Of a stretch of DNA of 64,000 bases, positions 8,285-17,109 are shown piece by piece. The notes under the pieces are model-generated. The model was not told the origin of the DNA. It saw only the letters and a program-made list of their open reading frames with translations, and did no database searches. Where the stretch lies: contig NC_009958.1 of NCBI RefSeq assembly GCF_000018145.1, positions 22,209-86,208 on the forward strand, read 5' to 3'. How positions within the stretch are numbered: the stretch's first letter is position 1; every line of letters starts with the position of its first letter. A program made the position numbers and the translations under genes. Source of the stretch: Dinoroseobacter shibae DFL 12 = DSM 16493 (GTDB lineage Bacteria > Pseudomonadota > Alphaproteobacteria > Rhodobacterales > Rhodobacteraceae).

Positions 8285-9491
8285 CTGCAGATCGTCGCCC
8301 AATCAATGCCATGACCATCGGCCCACAGGAAAACTCACCGGCCGCAGCTTTGGCGGTCAGAGCTCGCAAGTATCCACCAGGCGATCTGATGTCCTCAAAG
8401 CGTTCCAGCATGGCAGCAACGACGATCGACGCTTGCTCCGGACCCATGAACCGCTGGGCTTCTTCCCATGCAGACGAACTGATCCCCATAGCTGGCCGCA
8501 CATGGCATGCCGCGTCGAAAAGCTGATGCCAATGCCGGATTTCGCCTTGGTAGAAGGTCTTGAGCGAGGGACATGCCGCGATCACTAGATGCAACGGGAT
8601 CTTTGGCAGGTTTTTTGTGTCCTGTTCATCGACGCCAGCCACAGGCTCATCCGTGTCCACATCTGGCATGCCGGCCACCGCCCGGCTTTTTTCTAAAGCA
8701 GGTTCAAGATCTATAGATTCTTTATTTGAATTATGATGGTGACGCTCAAATTGGGCATCATTGGTGTTCATTTCTTCTGTTTCAGGGCCATCAATGATGT
8801 TGCGTGCCTGGTCAAGGAGACCTTCAAGGTCGGCTCGGTAGGCCGCGAGGTCCTCAATTGAAAGCTTGCGGCGAAGCGCGCGGGCTGTGAGGGCGGCCTT
8901 GTCGCGAAGCTGATCCCAGAAGCCTAGGCCCGGCTGCATCTCGTCTCCGAACTCCGCGAGGGCCGCGAGATCGCGTCGCATGAGGCTTACGACCTCTCTC
9001 AGGCGCCTGACGCGCTCCTCAGCTTCACGTACGGTCTCTGCGGCCCGTGCTATCTCTTCGGACTGACAGTAGAGCGGGGAAAGATCGAAACCAAAAGCGA
9101 CGCGCTCTCCGCCGTGCTTGCGGACGTAGCGCTTTCCATTGGGGCTATCACGCCGCTGGAGCAAACCAGCATCGACAAGACGCGCGAGGTGACGACGCAT
9201 CGTGGAGCAGGGCATACCATTCAGGCGCTCACAGATCGCCTTGTTCGAGGGGAAGACTACCATCTCGGCGTTTCCGCCAAGTGCATCATCTGGAAAGAAG
9301 CTGAGGAGCCCCTGCAAAACAGTCAAATCACGTTCTGACACGCCAAAGGCCGCTTGCGCCTTGGATAGCTCGCGCAGGAGTTCCCACTTGTTGACGGGTC
9401 TACCCGGAACAGAAGCCTCGGGTCGCTCAATCACGCGCAGATGGGCCTGCGAGATCGGCCGCATAAACGGCGAAATCGGTGTGTACTCCAT
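8280..9491 (-). CDS. repC: RepC replication initiator
   Basis: About 403 residues, third gene of the repABC operon. The N-terminal part carries the winged-helix replication-initiator domain (NKWELLRELSKAQAAFGVSE; MVVFPSNKAICERLNGMPCS; MRRHLARLVDAGLLQRRDSP). A long coiled-coil stretch follows, then an acidic linker, then the RepC C-terminal domain (IPLHLVIAACPSLKTFYQGE, SSAWEEAQRFMGPEQASIVV, SPGGYLRALTAKAAAGEFSC). In known repABC plasmids RepC is the initiator and the origin lies inside repC itself. I place the start at ATG 9491 (MEYTPISPFMRP); a GTG at 9503 in the same frame is possible. The upstream leader is crossed by an antisense RNA that should limit RepC synthesis. Confidence 0.92.
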   Translation of the reverse strand: MEYTPISPFMRPISQAHLRVIERPEASVPGRPVNKWELLRELSKAQAAFGVSERDLTVLQGLLSFFPDDALGGNAEMVVFPSNKAICERLNGMPCSTMRRHLARLVDAGLLQRRDSPNGKRYVRKHGGERVAFGFDLSPLYCQSEEIARAAETVREAEERVRRLREVVSLMRRDLAALAEFGDEMQPGLGFWDQLRDKAALTARALRRKLSIEDLAAYRADLEGLLDQARNIIDGPETEEMNTNDAQFERHHHNSNKESIDLEPALEKSRAVAGMPDVDTDEPVAGVDEQDTKNLPKIPLHLVIAACPSLKTFYQGEIRHWHQLFDAACHVRPAMGISSSAWEEAQRFMGPEQASIVVAAMLERFEDIRSPGGYLRALTAKAAAGEFSCGPMVMALIGRRSAA

Positions 9492-9541
9492 GAAAACGTT
9501 CACGAAGGCAAAATTTCTAGGGCCCGCGAATCGCTTTGCGC

Positions 9542-9570
9542 TTGCGGGGTAGGGGCCAGAACGCTACATT
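9542..9570 (+). promoter_or_regulatory. Putative promoter of the repB-repC antisense RNA
   Basis: TTGCGG at 9542-9547 and TACATT at 9565-9570 with exactly 17 bp between them, on the strand opposite repABC. Transcription would start near 9577 and run to the strong terminator at 9624-9668. Both hexamers are imperfect, so the position is inferred mainly from context. Confidence 0.45.
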
Positions 9571-9576
9571 CAGAAG

Positions 9577-9668
9577 TGCGAAAACTGAGATTTTGTAGCG
9601 GGCTGATCCCGGTGCGAAACCTTAAAAAGGTCTCGTGAAGCTAGCTTCTCGGGGCCTTTTTCTTTTTT
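9577..9668 (+). ncRNA. Counter-transcribed RNA (ctRNA, incompatibility RNA) of repABC
   Basis: The repB-repC intergenic region of repABC plasmids encodes a small antisense RNA that folds into a terminator-like structure and represses repC. Here the plus strand, opposite to repABC, carries a plausible promoter (9542-9570) and a strong hairpin followed by T-rich sequence (9624-9668). That predicts an RNA of about 90 nt complementary to the repC leader. The 5' end is approximate. Its sequence would set the incompatibility group. Confidence 0.7.
9624..9668 (+). terminator. Intrinsic terminator of the ctRNA
   Basis: Long hairpin: A5GG at 9624-9630 pairs with CCT5 at 9655-9661, the stem continues through two G-T wobbles, and the apex is GAAG-CTAG-CTTC. 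A CT6 tract follows directly. The shape matches the terminator that also serves as the active stem-loop of repABC antisense RNAs. Confidence 0.85.
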
Positions 9669-9705
9669 GCCTGTATCGTGCCTCCTTTTTGTTGGTTGCT
9701 CTTCC

Positions 9706-10635
9706 TCAGTCTCCTGAACGCTTCCAGCGCTCATGAAGCTCGGTAATCAGCTTTGAGGCATTGCCCTCCAACCAGCTGACAAATTCAGGTTCATCGGTAG
9801 TCAGATCGAGTTTTAGCTGCTTGCCTTGGCGACCGGTCTTGACTGTCGCAGCTCCGACACCGGGGATCTCCAAAGCAGGCGCACCCTTGCGAGGCGAACC
9901 TGCTTTCCTCTCCGCGCTCTTCGCAGCTTCCAGAACTGCGAGAAACGCACGATCAGAAACCTCATCCACCGAGCCGGAACTTTCGGACTTAGCTGCATGA
10001 GCTGCGGCTTGCAGTTGGTCTCGATCACCGTCGTAGGCACCCAAGGCCTTTTTGAGTTCTTCCCATCTTGGGCGACCAATACCGGGAGCCGCACCAATTG
10101 CCTGGATGAGTTCCTCGCCGACTGTCCGAACGACACTCAAGAGTTGTGAAACCCCAGCTTCATGGAGGTTAAGGACTTCGGCGACACCTCGATTGGTGCG
10201 CTCAGCCCCTTCCAAATGGTCACCGTCCAGAAGCGCCGTTGCAACAAGCGCACGTTCAATAAAGCTCAGATCACGACGCTCTTGGTTCTCGAGAAGCTGA
10301 TCTCGAAGCGCTTGATCACCCTCAACTTCCGTGACGATGGCTCGAACTTTTATACCGAGTTCGCGACATGCTTCTAGGCGTCTGCGGCCATAGATCAGGT
10401 TGTAGCGATCGCCTTCCAGTGGGCGGACCAATACAGGCACACGCTGACCGTTCTTGGAGATAGAGTTCTTCAGGCCCTCAACTTCAATCTGAAGCCTGTC
10501 ATCCAACCGTCCTTCGGTAACAATCTGCACCGGATCGATCTCAAATACACCGCCACGCAGTCGGCGCCCTTCAAGAGCGTCAGGAGCGTTGCGAAGGGTC
10601 TGCAGCGGCAGGCCAAGTTTAGGCTTTCTTGCCAT
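9706..10635 (-). CDS. repB: RepB, ParB-family centromere-binding protein
   Basis: About 309 residues. The ParB/RepB domain shows LKNSISKNGQRVPVLVRPLE, then YNLIYGRRRLEACRELGIKV, and the box LRDQLLENQERRDLSFIERA. The HTH is in TNRGVAEVLNLHEAGVSQLL, and a C-terminal dimerisation region follows (FVSWLEGNASKLITELHERW). The start is ATG 10635 (MARKPKLGLPLQTLRNAP), overlapping the end of repA by 17 bases, typical of translational coupling in repABC. RepB should bind the two parS-like palindromes at 8211 and 8269 and act with RepA in segregation and autorepression. Confidence 0.93.
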   Translation of the reverse strand: MARKPKLGLPLQTLRNAPDALEGRRLRGGVFEIDPVQIVTEGRLDDRLQIEVEGLKNSISKNGQRVPVLVRPLEGDRYNLIYGRRRLEACRELGIKVRAIVTEVEGDQALRDQLLENQERRDLSFIERALVATALLDGDHLEGAERTNRGVAEVLNLHEAGVSQLLSVVRTVGEELIQAIGAAPGIGRPRWEELKKALGAYDGDRDQLQAAAHAAKSESSGSVDEVSDRAFLAVLEAAKSAERKAGSPRKGAPALEIPGVGAATVKTGRQGKQLKLDLTTDEPEFVSWLEGNASKLITELHERWKRSGD

Positions 10636-11812
10636 TCCGCCCCCATGTGTTCTGGATGATTTCAGCGATCTCATCGTTCACTGCGTTCATGGATTCGATC
10701 GCACGATCAAACGTCTGACGCGTGAAGTCCTTCTTGTCAGCTTCGTAGAGCGTTTGCTTGGTCAAGCCGGCATCAGAAATTGCGGTCGATTCAACCATGT
10801 GATTGGTCAGAATCGACCTCCCGAACAGTCCGCGAATGAAAGCGATGACTTCGGTTTGTGGCGCGTCGCCGACTTTGTATCGCGTTGGCAAAAAGCGCAG
10901 CCAATCGAAGCGCAGATTTGCGCCTGCATCCCTGATCACTCCCAGGAGATCCGCGGTCATTCGCAGGAATTGGGACATCGACATGAGGTCAAGCATCTGC
11001 GGATGAACCGTCACGAGGACACCCGAGGACGCGGAAAGTGCTGACATCGTCAAGAAACCAAGCTGCGGCGGGCAGTCGATCACGACAACGTCGTAGTTCG
11101 CTTCAACACTATCGAGTGCGTCATGAACTCTCGCGAAGAACGCTTTCGCTCCGCCTCGCTGGATAGCAGCAGGCGTCTCGTGCTCGAACTCCATGAGTTC
11201 AAGGTTGCCCGGGATAAGATCAAGGCCGCGGATGTAGGTCTTGCGGATCACTTCGGCGATCGGAACCGGATCGTCATAGCGAACGGCATCATAGAGGGTT
11301 CCGCCCTCCATAAGGTCGAGTTCTGGCTGGATTCCGTGAAGAGCCGATAGAGATGCTTGGGGGTCGAGATCGATCGCAAGAACCCTGTACCCCTTGAGCG
11401 CCAAGCGCTGAGCGAGGTGAGCAGACGTCGTCGTTTTGCCGGACCCGCCCTTGAAGTTCACCACTGAAATAACTTGAAGCTCGTCACCGTCGCGACGCCC
11501 AGGCACGTAAGTTCCAGACTTTTTTGCGGTTCCTTCAAGCGTCTGCCGGATTTCCCAGATATCGTCGAGCGTATAGCGACGATGACTTCCAGCCGTCGTC
11601 TCAACGTCAACGATCTTTCCTTCTCGATGAAGCTTCCGAAGATAGGTATGGTCGACGCCAAGGAGTTCAGCAGCTTCGCCGCTGGTCAAAGTGCGCATCA
11701 CCTTCTTTGCATCCGGAGGGAAGTGTGCGGCGCGCTGAGCATGCAGGTTCGACGCGAGAAGTTCCGCGTAGTGCCCGATGGCGATGTCTAGATCCTGCTC
11801 TAATTCGCTCAT
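10619..11812 (-). CDS. repA: RepA, ParA-family partition ATPase
   Basis: A 397-residue protein, first gene of the operon. Residues 40-80 hold a MerR-like HTH (TSGEAAELLGVDHTYLRKLH), as in plasmid ParA proteins that repress their own promoter. The deviant Walker A motif is at residues 121-128 (KGGSGKTT). Walker A' and B regions follow (LAIDLDPQASLSALHG; YDVVVIDCPPQLGFLT). Partner RepB overlaps its 3' end. RepA should hydrolyse ATP during partition and repress repABC transcription together with RepB. Length is normal for the repABC type and there are no lesions. Confidence 0.94.
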   Translation of the reverse strand: MSELEQDLDIAIGHYAELLASNLHAQRAAHFPPDAKKVMRTLTSGEAAELLGVDHTYLRKLHREGKIVDVETTAGSHRRYTLDDIWEIRQTLEGTAKKSGTYVPGRRDGDELQVISVVNFKGGSGKTTTSAHLAQRLALKGYRVLAIDLDPQASLSALHGIQPELDLMEGGTLYDAVRYDDPVPIAEVIRKTYIRGLDLIPGNLELMEFEHETPAAIQRGGAKAFFARVHDALDSVEANYDVVVIDCPPQLGFLTMSALSASSGVLVTVHPQMLDLMSMSQFLRMTADLLGVIRDAGANLRFDWLRFLPTRYKVGDAPQTEVIAFIRGLFGRSILTNHMVESTAISDAGLTKQTLYEADKKDFTRQTFDRAIESMNAVNDEIAEIIQNTWGRNGKKA

Positions 11813-11946
11813 GTCTGCCCCGATCCGTGGGCGCGTTTTTTATGTGACCGCGCGGTATTTTTCGAGACTATTGCCCGACCAACCAGATTCGTGCAAGCAC
11901 TTTCTAGATTTAGTGGCAATCGGTTAGGCCAACACAAGTGTGATCC
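11813..11946. promoter_or_regulatory. Upstream region of repABC
   Basis: This 134-bp gap separates repA from the 3' end of the recombinase gene and must hold the repABC promoter, because the next minus-strand gene upstream ends here. No clear palindromic parS copy is visible in it and no hexamer pair stands out. Confidence 0.4.
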
Positions 11947-12828
11947 TCAGAGGAGCCCCAGGTTTTCAGCACGCTCCAGCAGCATTCTGACTGAGGAAGG
12001 CTGCCAGCTGGTGCGACCGCGAGGGGTGCGCTCACGCATGGATTCCAGTCGGTCACAGATTGCCTGCAAGGTGATCTCGGGGTCAGCACCTTTGATTGCA
12101 GCGACAATCGCAGGCAGGCGATCGTCGGTTTCGCGACGTCCAGCGCGTCCAAGCACTTCAGCGGGCAGGAACCCGTCCCGCACATATGCCTTCACAGCGC
12201 GGAGTAAACGGCTTTGGGTCCAGTGGCGGCCGTGGGGCAGGGGGCCATTAATGATCCGCAGCACATCTTCCCAAGCCATATCCGGCCGCAGGCGCCGCAC
12301 ATGCGGCACCCAATCCTGCGCGGTCTCGTTCAGGCGTTCCATGTAGCCATCCTGCCGGGCAAGCCGTACCTTGCGCAGCGCGGCGGGGTCCTTGGTGCGA
12401 AGCCCAGGATTGCCACCAACGCGACCTTTGGCGCGCGCAGAGGCAAGACCCGCCTTGGTACGCTCGCGGATCAGAGCGCGTTCAAACTCGGCCGCGGCGC
12501 CCAGAACCTGCAGCGTGAACTTGCCCTGCGGCGATGCGGTGTCGATTGGATCCTGCAGGGAGCGGAAAAAAGCTCCCTTGGCTTCCAACCGCTCGATCAC
12601 CTCCAGCAAGTGCGACAAGGACCGTGCAAGCCGGTCGATCCGAACGACAACCAGAGTGTCGCCCTTGCTAATGCGCTCCAAGACCCGCGCAAGCACCGGC
12701 CGGGCGCGATTGCCGCCTGAGGCGTGCTCTTCGAAAATCTCGGAACATCCCGCAGATTGAAGGGCCTCCGACTGGGGCAGGGGGGTCTGATCCTCTGTGG
12801 AAACACGGGCATAGCCTATCAGGGACAT
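11947..12828 (-). CDS. Serine recombinase (resolvase/invertase family)
   Basis: A 293-residue resolvase-type recombinase. The start is ATG 12828, giving MSLIGYARVSTEDQTPLPQS with the nucleophilic Ser in YARVS. Catalytic-domain motifs follow: LVVVRIDRLARSLSHLLEVI (R-x-D-R-L-A-R-S), then SPQGKFTLQVLGAAAEFERA and LIRERTKAGLASARAKGRVG. The C-terminal 150 residues are longer than in small resolvases and probably contain the DNA-binding part (ITLQAICDRLESMRERTPRG, then SSVRMLLERAENLGLL). Likely roles are plasmid multimer resolution or cointegrate resolution; the divergent intergenic region could hold its crossover site. Confidence 0.9.
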   Translation of the reverse strand: MSLIGYARVSTEDQTPLPQSEALQSAGCSEIFEEHASGGNRARPVLARVLERISKGDTLVVVRIDRLARSLSHLLEVIERLEAKGAFFRSLQDPIDTASPQGKFTLQVLGAAAEFERALIRERTKAGLASARAKGRVGGNPGLRTKDPAALRKVRLARQDGYMERLNETAQDWVPHVRRLRPDMAWEDVLRIINGPLPHGRHWTQSRLLRAVKAYVRDGFLPAEVLGRAGRRETDDRLPAIVAAIKGADPEITLQAICDRLESMRERTPRGRTSWQPSSVRMLLERAENLGLL

Positions 12829-12837
12829 GAAATCGGG

Positions 12838-12886
12838 CCGTTTGCAATTTAAGGTATCGCTAATAAACGACCGTTTGTAAACAAAT
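12838..12886. promoter_or_regulatory. Possible resolvase-binding or operator region
   Basis: Upstream of the recombinase start there are direct repeats CCGTTTG at 12838-12844 and 12871-12877, and a short inverted repeat TTTGT-AA-ACAAA at 12874-12885. Resolvases often act at sites just upstream of their own gene, so this is a candidate res site. The evidence is only the repeats and the location. Confidence 0.3.
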
Positions 12887-13029
12887 GCAAGCAAGCGCTC
12901 TCTGGTCGTGCTCCTCCAAAAACCCTTGGTTTCCTTGCGCTAAGCGCGGTCTGAGCGGTTTCACTGGCAGTCACGCTCGCATACTGTGTAATAAGTGTCG
13001 GCAACCGCCACAAAATCATTTGGGTAATG

Positions 13030-13051
13030 TGCAAAACCTCAGTATTTTGCA
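13030..13051. promoter_or_regulatory. Inverted repeat in front of the DUF1612/HTH gene
   Basis: TGCAAAA at 13030-13036 and TTTTGCA at 13045-13051 form a perfect 7-bp inverted repeat with an 8-bp spacer, ending four bases before the ATG at 13055. A second small inverted repeat (GCATAT, ATATGC) at 13049-13064 spans the start codon. A repressor bound here would block expression; autoregulation by the HTH protein is a reasonable guess. Confidence 0.45.
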
Positions 13052-13054
13052 TAT

Positions 13055-14122
13055 ATGAATATGCAAGCCTCTACTTTGACTGATGATTTCGATGACCCCC
13101 TCAACACCATCGAGGAGGATGAAGAGGCTCACGAAGACGATCTCTGGTTTCTGCCTGGGCCACTCGAGGAAGAACCGGATGATTTGCCTCCCGGGCCACG
13201 GGCGGAACCGCCAGACACTGCTGTTATCGAAAACTGGGCAAAGGCAGAAGGCATTCACGCTGCGCGACTGGCACGGGTCGCTGGACGCCTGGGTGCTCTG
13301 GATGACCGGCTACTGCGCGGTCCTGAAGGCTGGCGGCACCGCCTCGCACTGATCGAGGCAGCGGAACTCAGCTGGTTTGCAGGGGACCGGGTGAGTTCTG
13401 ATCGTCTGGCGCTCTGGATATCGATGCGGCTGTCGGGTGCACAGGATGACCCGAATGCGCTGGCACGCGTTGGATGGGCTGTTCGGCGCCTGACAGGCGG
13501 TCCGGGACCGGAGTCTGACTTGGCCGCCTTCCTGAATCGCCGCGATCCCAAGAACATTGAAGACAACGCCGAACGCTTCAAAGATCGCGCGGGCGGATGG
13601 CTGGACGTCATGGCGGCTGCGGGCGAGCTCCACCCGATCACGCGGGCTTGCATGGGCTTTCATCTCTGGAGTCTGGCGGGTCTCGGTGGGCAGGGCGACC
13701 AGATCGAAGCCGCCGTCACGGCGTCCAGGATCGCGGCCAGAGACGGAAGCGGCGCCGTCTTCGCACCGCTCGCCATGGGCGGGGCAGGGGGGCTGCGTGT
13801 TTCGGGCTTGCCACCCGAACGTTTGGCCCGCTGGCTGGATGGGATGAACAGCGCAATTCTGACGGTGATGCGAACACTTGACGATATTGAAGCGTGGACG
13901 GGTCGGGCAGAAAACGTCATGGCGCAATTGTCTGGCCGCACGCCGCTTGCCTTGCGAAGAACTTTCTCTCAATGGCCCTTGGTCTCCGCTCCAATGGCAG
14001 AAACCGTGACCGGAGCCAGTCGCGCCGCCGTTCAGCGCAATCTGGCGTGGATGGAGGCAAGGGGTTTGATCCGCGAAGTGACCGGGCAAGGGCGATATCG
14101 AATGTGGTCTCTCGACATCTGA
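13055..14122 (+). CDS. DUF1612 plus helix-turn-helix protein (RHE_PE00001-like)
   Basis: A 355-residue protein of a family common on alphaproteobacterial plasmids: a DUF1612 region (MNMQASTLTDDF at the start, an acidic Pro-rich linker, then HRLALIEAAELSWFAGDRVS and DRLALWISMRLSGAQDD) and a C-terminal winged-helix DNA-binding domain (LVSAPMAETVTGASRAAVQR, NLAWMEARGLIREVTGQGRY). The function of the family is unknown; DNA binding is inferred from the C-terminus. No good ribosome-binding site precedes ATG 13055 and an inverted repeat lies just upstream, so the message may be leaderless. It is divergent from the recombinase gene. Confidence 0.75.
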   Translation: MNMQASTLTDDFDDPLNTIEEDEEAHEDDLWFLPGPLEEEPDDLPPGPRAEPPDTAVIENWAKAEGIHAARLARVAGRLGALDDRLLRGPEGWRHRLALIEAAELSWFAGDRVSSDRLALWISMRLSGAQDDPNALARVGWAVRRLTGGPGPESDLAAFLNRRDPKNIEDNAERFKDRAGGWLDVMAAAGELHPITRACMGFHLWSLAGLGGQGDQIEAAVTASRIAARDGSGAVFAPLAMGGAGGLRVSGLPPERLARWLDGMNSAILTVMRTLDDIEAWTGRAENVMAQLSGRTPLALRRTFSQWPLVSAPMAETVTGASRAAVQRNLAWMEARGLIREVTGQGRYRMWSLDI

Positions 14123-14227
14123 AAGTCGTTTCTCAGGGTTTGCGGGGTGGCTCCAATCTGTCAGCATGACAGAAATTGTCATGCTGGGATACTACAACAA
14201 ACGCAAATTTGAAATGAGGCCGTCAGC

Positions 14228-14566
14228 ATGACTTTCTCAAAAGCTGCCAATCTGTTGCGCGTCGCTGACATGGTGACCTCGCGGTATGATGGAATCCGAT
14301 TGCAGGACGTGACGGACGAGTTCGCCTGTGATCACCGAACCGCACAGCGCATGATGCGTGCTTTTGAAGCAGTGTTTCCTCAGGTTAGCGTTACCGAAGA
14401 TGATCAGCGCCGCCGCCGCTGGCATTTGCCCCGCAGTGATCCTCGATGGCTGCAGGCCCAAGGACTACGTGACAGTGAATTGGCCGCACTCGAAATGGCA
14501 GAGAAACGCGCGCTTCGCGATGGCGCGCTCGAAGATGCAAAAAACATCCGCGCTTCCGCCATCGAA
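14228..14566 (+). pseudogene. N-terminal fragment of a YafY/WYL-type transcriptional regulator
   Basis: About 113 codons from ATG 14228 encode a DeoR-like HTH (TFSKAANLLRVADMVTSRYD; LQDVTDEFACDHRTAQRMMR) and the start of the WYL-protein linker ([23 protein letters not shown] region). The frame then runs into an IS3 remnant in the opposite orientation at about 14567, and the WYL sensor domain is absent. The HTH could still be made as part of a chimeric 263-residue frame ending at 15019, but that product makes no family sense. Confidence 0.6.
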
Positions 14567-14567
14567 A

Positions 14568-14896
14568 AATATGCTGACGCCTTGCGAAGGATCTCGTTCG
14601 CCTGGCGCAGCTCGCGGTTCTCCCGCTCTAAGGCCTTCAGCTTCTCAGCCATCTCGGTCGAAATACTGGCGCGATCTCCGCGATCAACCTCGGCCTTCTT
14701 GACCCATTTGTTCAGCGTCTGGGGAGCGCACCCGATCTTCGAGGAAATCGACAAGATCGCTCCTCTCGGGACATTGCCATGCAATGCCCTGCCGTGCAGT
14801 GGACCAGCGGCTCTCATGCTGCCCGGGATTGTCCAGAACCAGGCGAACGGCACGCTCGCGTACGTCGGGGGAACACTTGTTCGTCGTCTTGCTCAT
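14568..14896 (-). pseudogene. IS3-family OrfA remnant carrying a 41-bp insertion
   Basis: From ATG 14896 the minus strand encodes [20 protein letters not shown], the start of an IS3-family OrfA. At 14761-14801 a 41-bp sequence interrupts it. Beyond that, in a different frame, the protein resumes: [20 protein letters not shown], then [20 protein letters not shown] and RKASAYF. It is cut off there, with no orfB. The 41-bp sequence belongs to the same hairpin repeat family found in the IS5 and IS630 transposases of this window. Confidence 0.8.
14761..14801 (-). repeat. 41-bp three-hairpin element, in IS3 orfA
   Basis: On the minus strand it opens CACTGC-ACG-GCAG (stem 1), continues CATTGC-ATG-GCAATG (stem 2) and closes TCCCGAGAGGA (stem 3 region, CC-C..G-GG type). 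It lies between a TGGTC and GCGATC that together restore the OrfA sequence to within one base. See the copies at 34055, 34362, 42949, 43256 and 61711. Confidence 0.8.
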
Positions 14897-14960
14897 GATG
14901 CTTCGTCCTGCTCAGGAGTTGAAGCCTCCGGCAAACCCGGCGCGGTTCAGTGGCAGGTCA

Positions 14961-15125
14961 CCGTTTCTTCACAAGCCTCCGCCGTGCCGCGTTTTGCATC
15001 GCGGTGGCCTGTCGCATGACAGCTGAGGCCTGAGAAGATCCACATAGTGCCGCCGGCGAAGCTAAGCGGCGGCCTCGACATGGTCGTGGTGGTCCATGCA
15101 GATGCAAATGCGGCTTCGTGGGGGT
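14961..15125. repeat. 165-bp imperfect direct repeat, left copy (R1)
   Basis: It matches 22699-22862 over its whole length, with roughly four of five bases identical by eye. Conserved blocks include CTCCGCCGTGCCGCGTTTTG and GATGCAAATGCGGCTTCGTG. The right copy contains the last codons and stop of the third recombinase-operon gene. R1 may therefore be a leftover 3' end of a related gene, or the two copies may be the ends of one mobile unit. Confidence 0.8.
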
Positions 15126-15263
15126 GCCAGACTTTGGAAAACCGGCCCGGAGAAACGACAAGTTTGGCCGTAGAACCCTCAGAACCATGCGCTGAGTCCA
15201 GGAAACCTCATAATATTAAGGTATTAAGGTTATTCAAATGCGGGTTAAAGACGCGTTTTCTGA

Positions 15264-15752
15264 TCATCTTGCGCGCCAGGTATCCCGGACATTCCCTTTG
15301 ATCCCGTTGAGGTCGCCGCATTCACCGCCGAGGGCTCCGGTCGGGTCGAAGGCTCCGCCTTTTACCGTCGACGCGACAGCAGCATTGTCACCTGCGCCGC
15401 GGACACCGTCCTGCTCGCGCCCGACACGGCTTTCACGCGCGAAATCGACCGGCGCGTCCAGACGGCCTTCCCGCGAGACACGATCCTCGCCTTGCGCGCC
15501 TGCTATGAGGATCCCGCGCTGTCAAACGCTTTCCGCCGCACGGTGTGCAACGCCGACGGTGCGTTCATATTCGACAGTCTTGCGCCAGGGCAATGGTTTG
15601 TTCTCACCCGCATCCGCACCACGCCCGGCAGTACCATTACCCGCGACGGCGAGATTTTCCTCCGCCAGTTCATCCGCGTCCCCGCCGACCGAATCGCGAC
15701 ACCTGTCCTGACCAATCTAGACATTCACTTCGTCTACAGCGATCTGCTGTAG
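15264..15752 (+). pseudogene. 5'-truncated gene, carboxypeptidase-regulatory-like protein
   Basis: The frame is open from 15264 and ends at TAG 15750-15752. It reads SGRVEGSAFYRRRDSSIVTC, then AADTVLLAPDTAFTREIDRR, SNAFRRTVCNADGAFIFDSL and APGQWFVLTRIRT, which recalls small beta-sandwich (carboxypeptidase-regulatory-like) proteins with a DGxFxFxxLxPGxY motif. The first start codon in frame is the ATG at 15492, in the middle of the domain, so the true N-terminus with its signal peptide is gone. Its loss coincides with the end of repeat R1. Confidence 0.5.
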
Positions 15753-17109
15753 GCAGTGGTCAACGGCGCTTGTGGCGAAGCGCTGGTTACAACGATGTAG
15801 CCCTTCTCGTCAGAAGCAGGGACCAGCGCTGGTCCGTAAGCTGCAGCCGCCCAAACACCTCATGCGTATCAAAGACGGGATCTTGTTGGACGGAATGGCC
15901 TGCTTCTGAGACGCGCGAGCCTCCCATGCTCATAGGACCGGTGGTGTCGAATTGCCGGTCATTGTCGCACACGAAGCAAAAGCTCAATGTGGTATAGGTT
16001 CGAACCGATAGTACACCTTACCCAGACACAAATGCGGGTTCAGCGCTGGACGTGGTGTTGGAAAACCCAAGCCCCTTAAATGCAAGTTTTCCGGGAAAAA
16101 CGCGCACGAATGCCGGGCCCCTATATTTTCCCTTTATTTCATATGGTTGCGTATCTTAAATGCGGACTCACATCCACGTTCCCGTTCTTCGGCGCAACGC
16201 ACGTCCAGCACGGCACGATCCAGCTACGGCCTCCAGTCGTGGTGATTTCCATCTCCGACGCAAGCATATGCCCAGAGGTATGCCTGAGCTACCATGGTTC
16301 TTCCAACATCGCCGATCGAAATGGGGACAACTCGAAACACAGGAGGAACTGCGACAGAAAAGCCATAGAGCGGTTTGCGTGGGTTTGCCACACGCAAGGA
16401 GTGCCAGAGCGCGAGACGGGGAATTTCCAAAACATTTCATATCCTTCGCCATCAGTAAATGCGGTATCAATCCTATCGCTTGACGCGTGCGCTCTTGCGA
16501 TCCGCCGCGGGTGTAGGTACCGTGATGGCGTGAAGACGATGCGAATGCGGGTTGTTTCCCGCGTTCCGCAAAAAAGTGGCCCAAAAATCCAGGTCACTGG
16601 CCTGCACAACGTGCAGCGATTCCAAGGCACTCGGTGCCTCAGAGATCCGGTTTGGAACCGGAGCGACATCCACACCGGCGCTCGCCGTCGGAACGCAAGC
16701 GCACGCGGCAGGTGCTTAGTCTTGTTAGATGGTTGTCGTCACACATATCGGACGCGCCCCAGGCGTCCAAAACAGAACGCTCTTCTCGGGTGTTCTTCCA
16801 GGTGAAGGGCTTTGCCTGCCTAGCCACCGGCGGTGTCGTGGACACACGACAGTATGGACCCGCCCATAGCACGGTGTTCGTCGTGACTTTAAGGCTTCGG
16901 TCTTGGCGACGATGCTTTAGTTGGTTCTCCGCGCATGCGTGGCGACCAGTGCTCCTTGGATTGGATGCGATCCTCCATACGGCGTCCCCGAACTCAAATC
17001 GGGTTGATGCTCCACTCTTCACATGAACTCGGCCTCGGCCGCTGCCAGAAGCGTGCCTTAGCCATCCTTTTTGTCTGGTCCACGGACCATTGAAGACTGG
17101 AGTCTGTCC
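15753..17109. other. 1.36-kb stretch with no recognisable gene
   Basis: Upstream of the recombinase operon. Several frames stay open (for example 16080-16805 plus, 16639-17118 minus, 15787-15987 minus), but none resembles a known family and none is clearly favoured by codon use. A 7-bp hairpin (TGTCGTG-GACA-CACGACA) lies near 16833. The region may hold the promoter and recombination site of the operon at 17110. Confidence 0.5.

Noticed and set aside
16080..16805. A 241-codon plus-strand frame
   Set aside because: No family resemblance, unusual composition, overlapping frames equally open on the other strand; not enough to call a gene.
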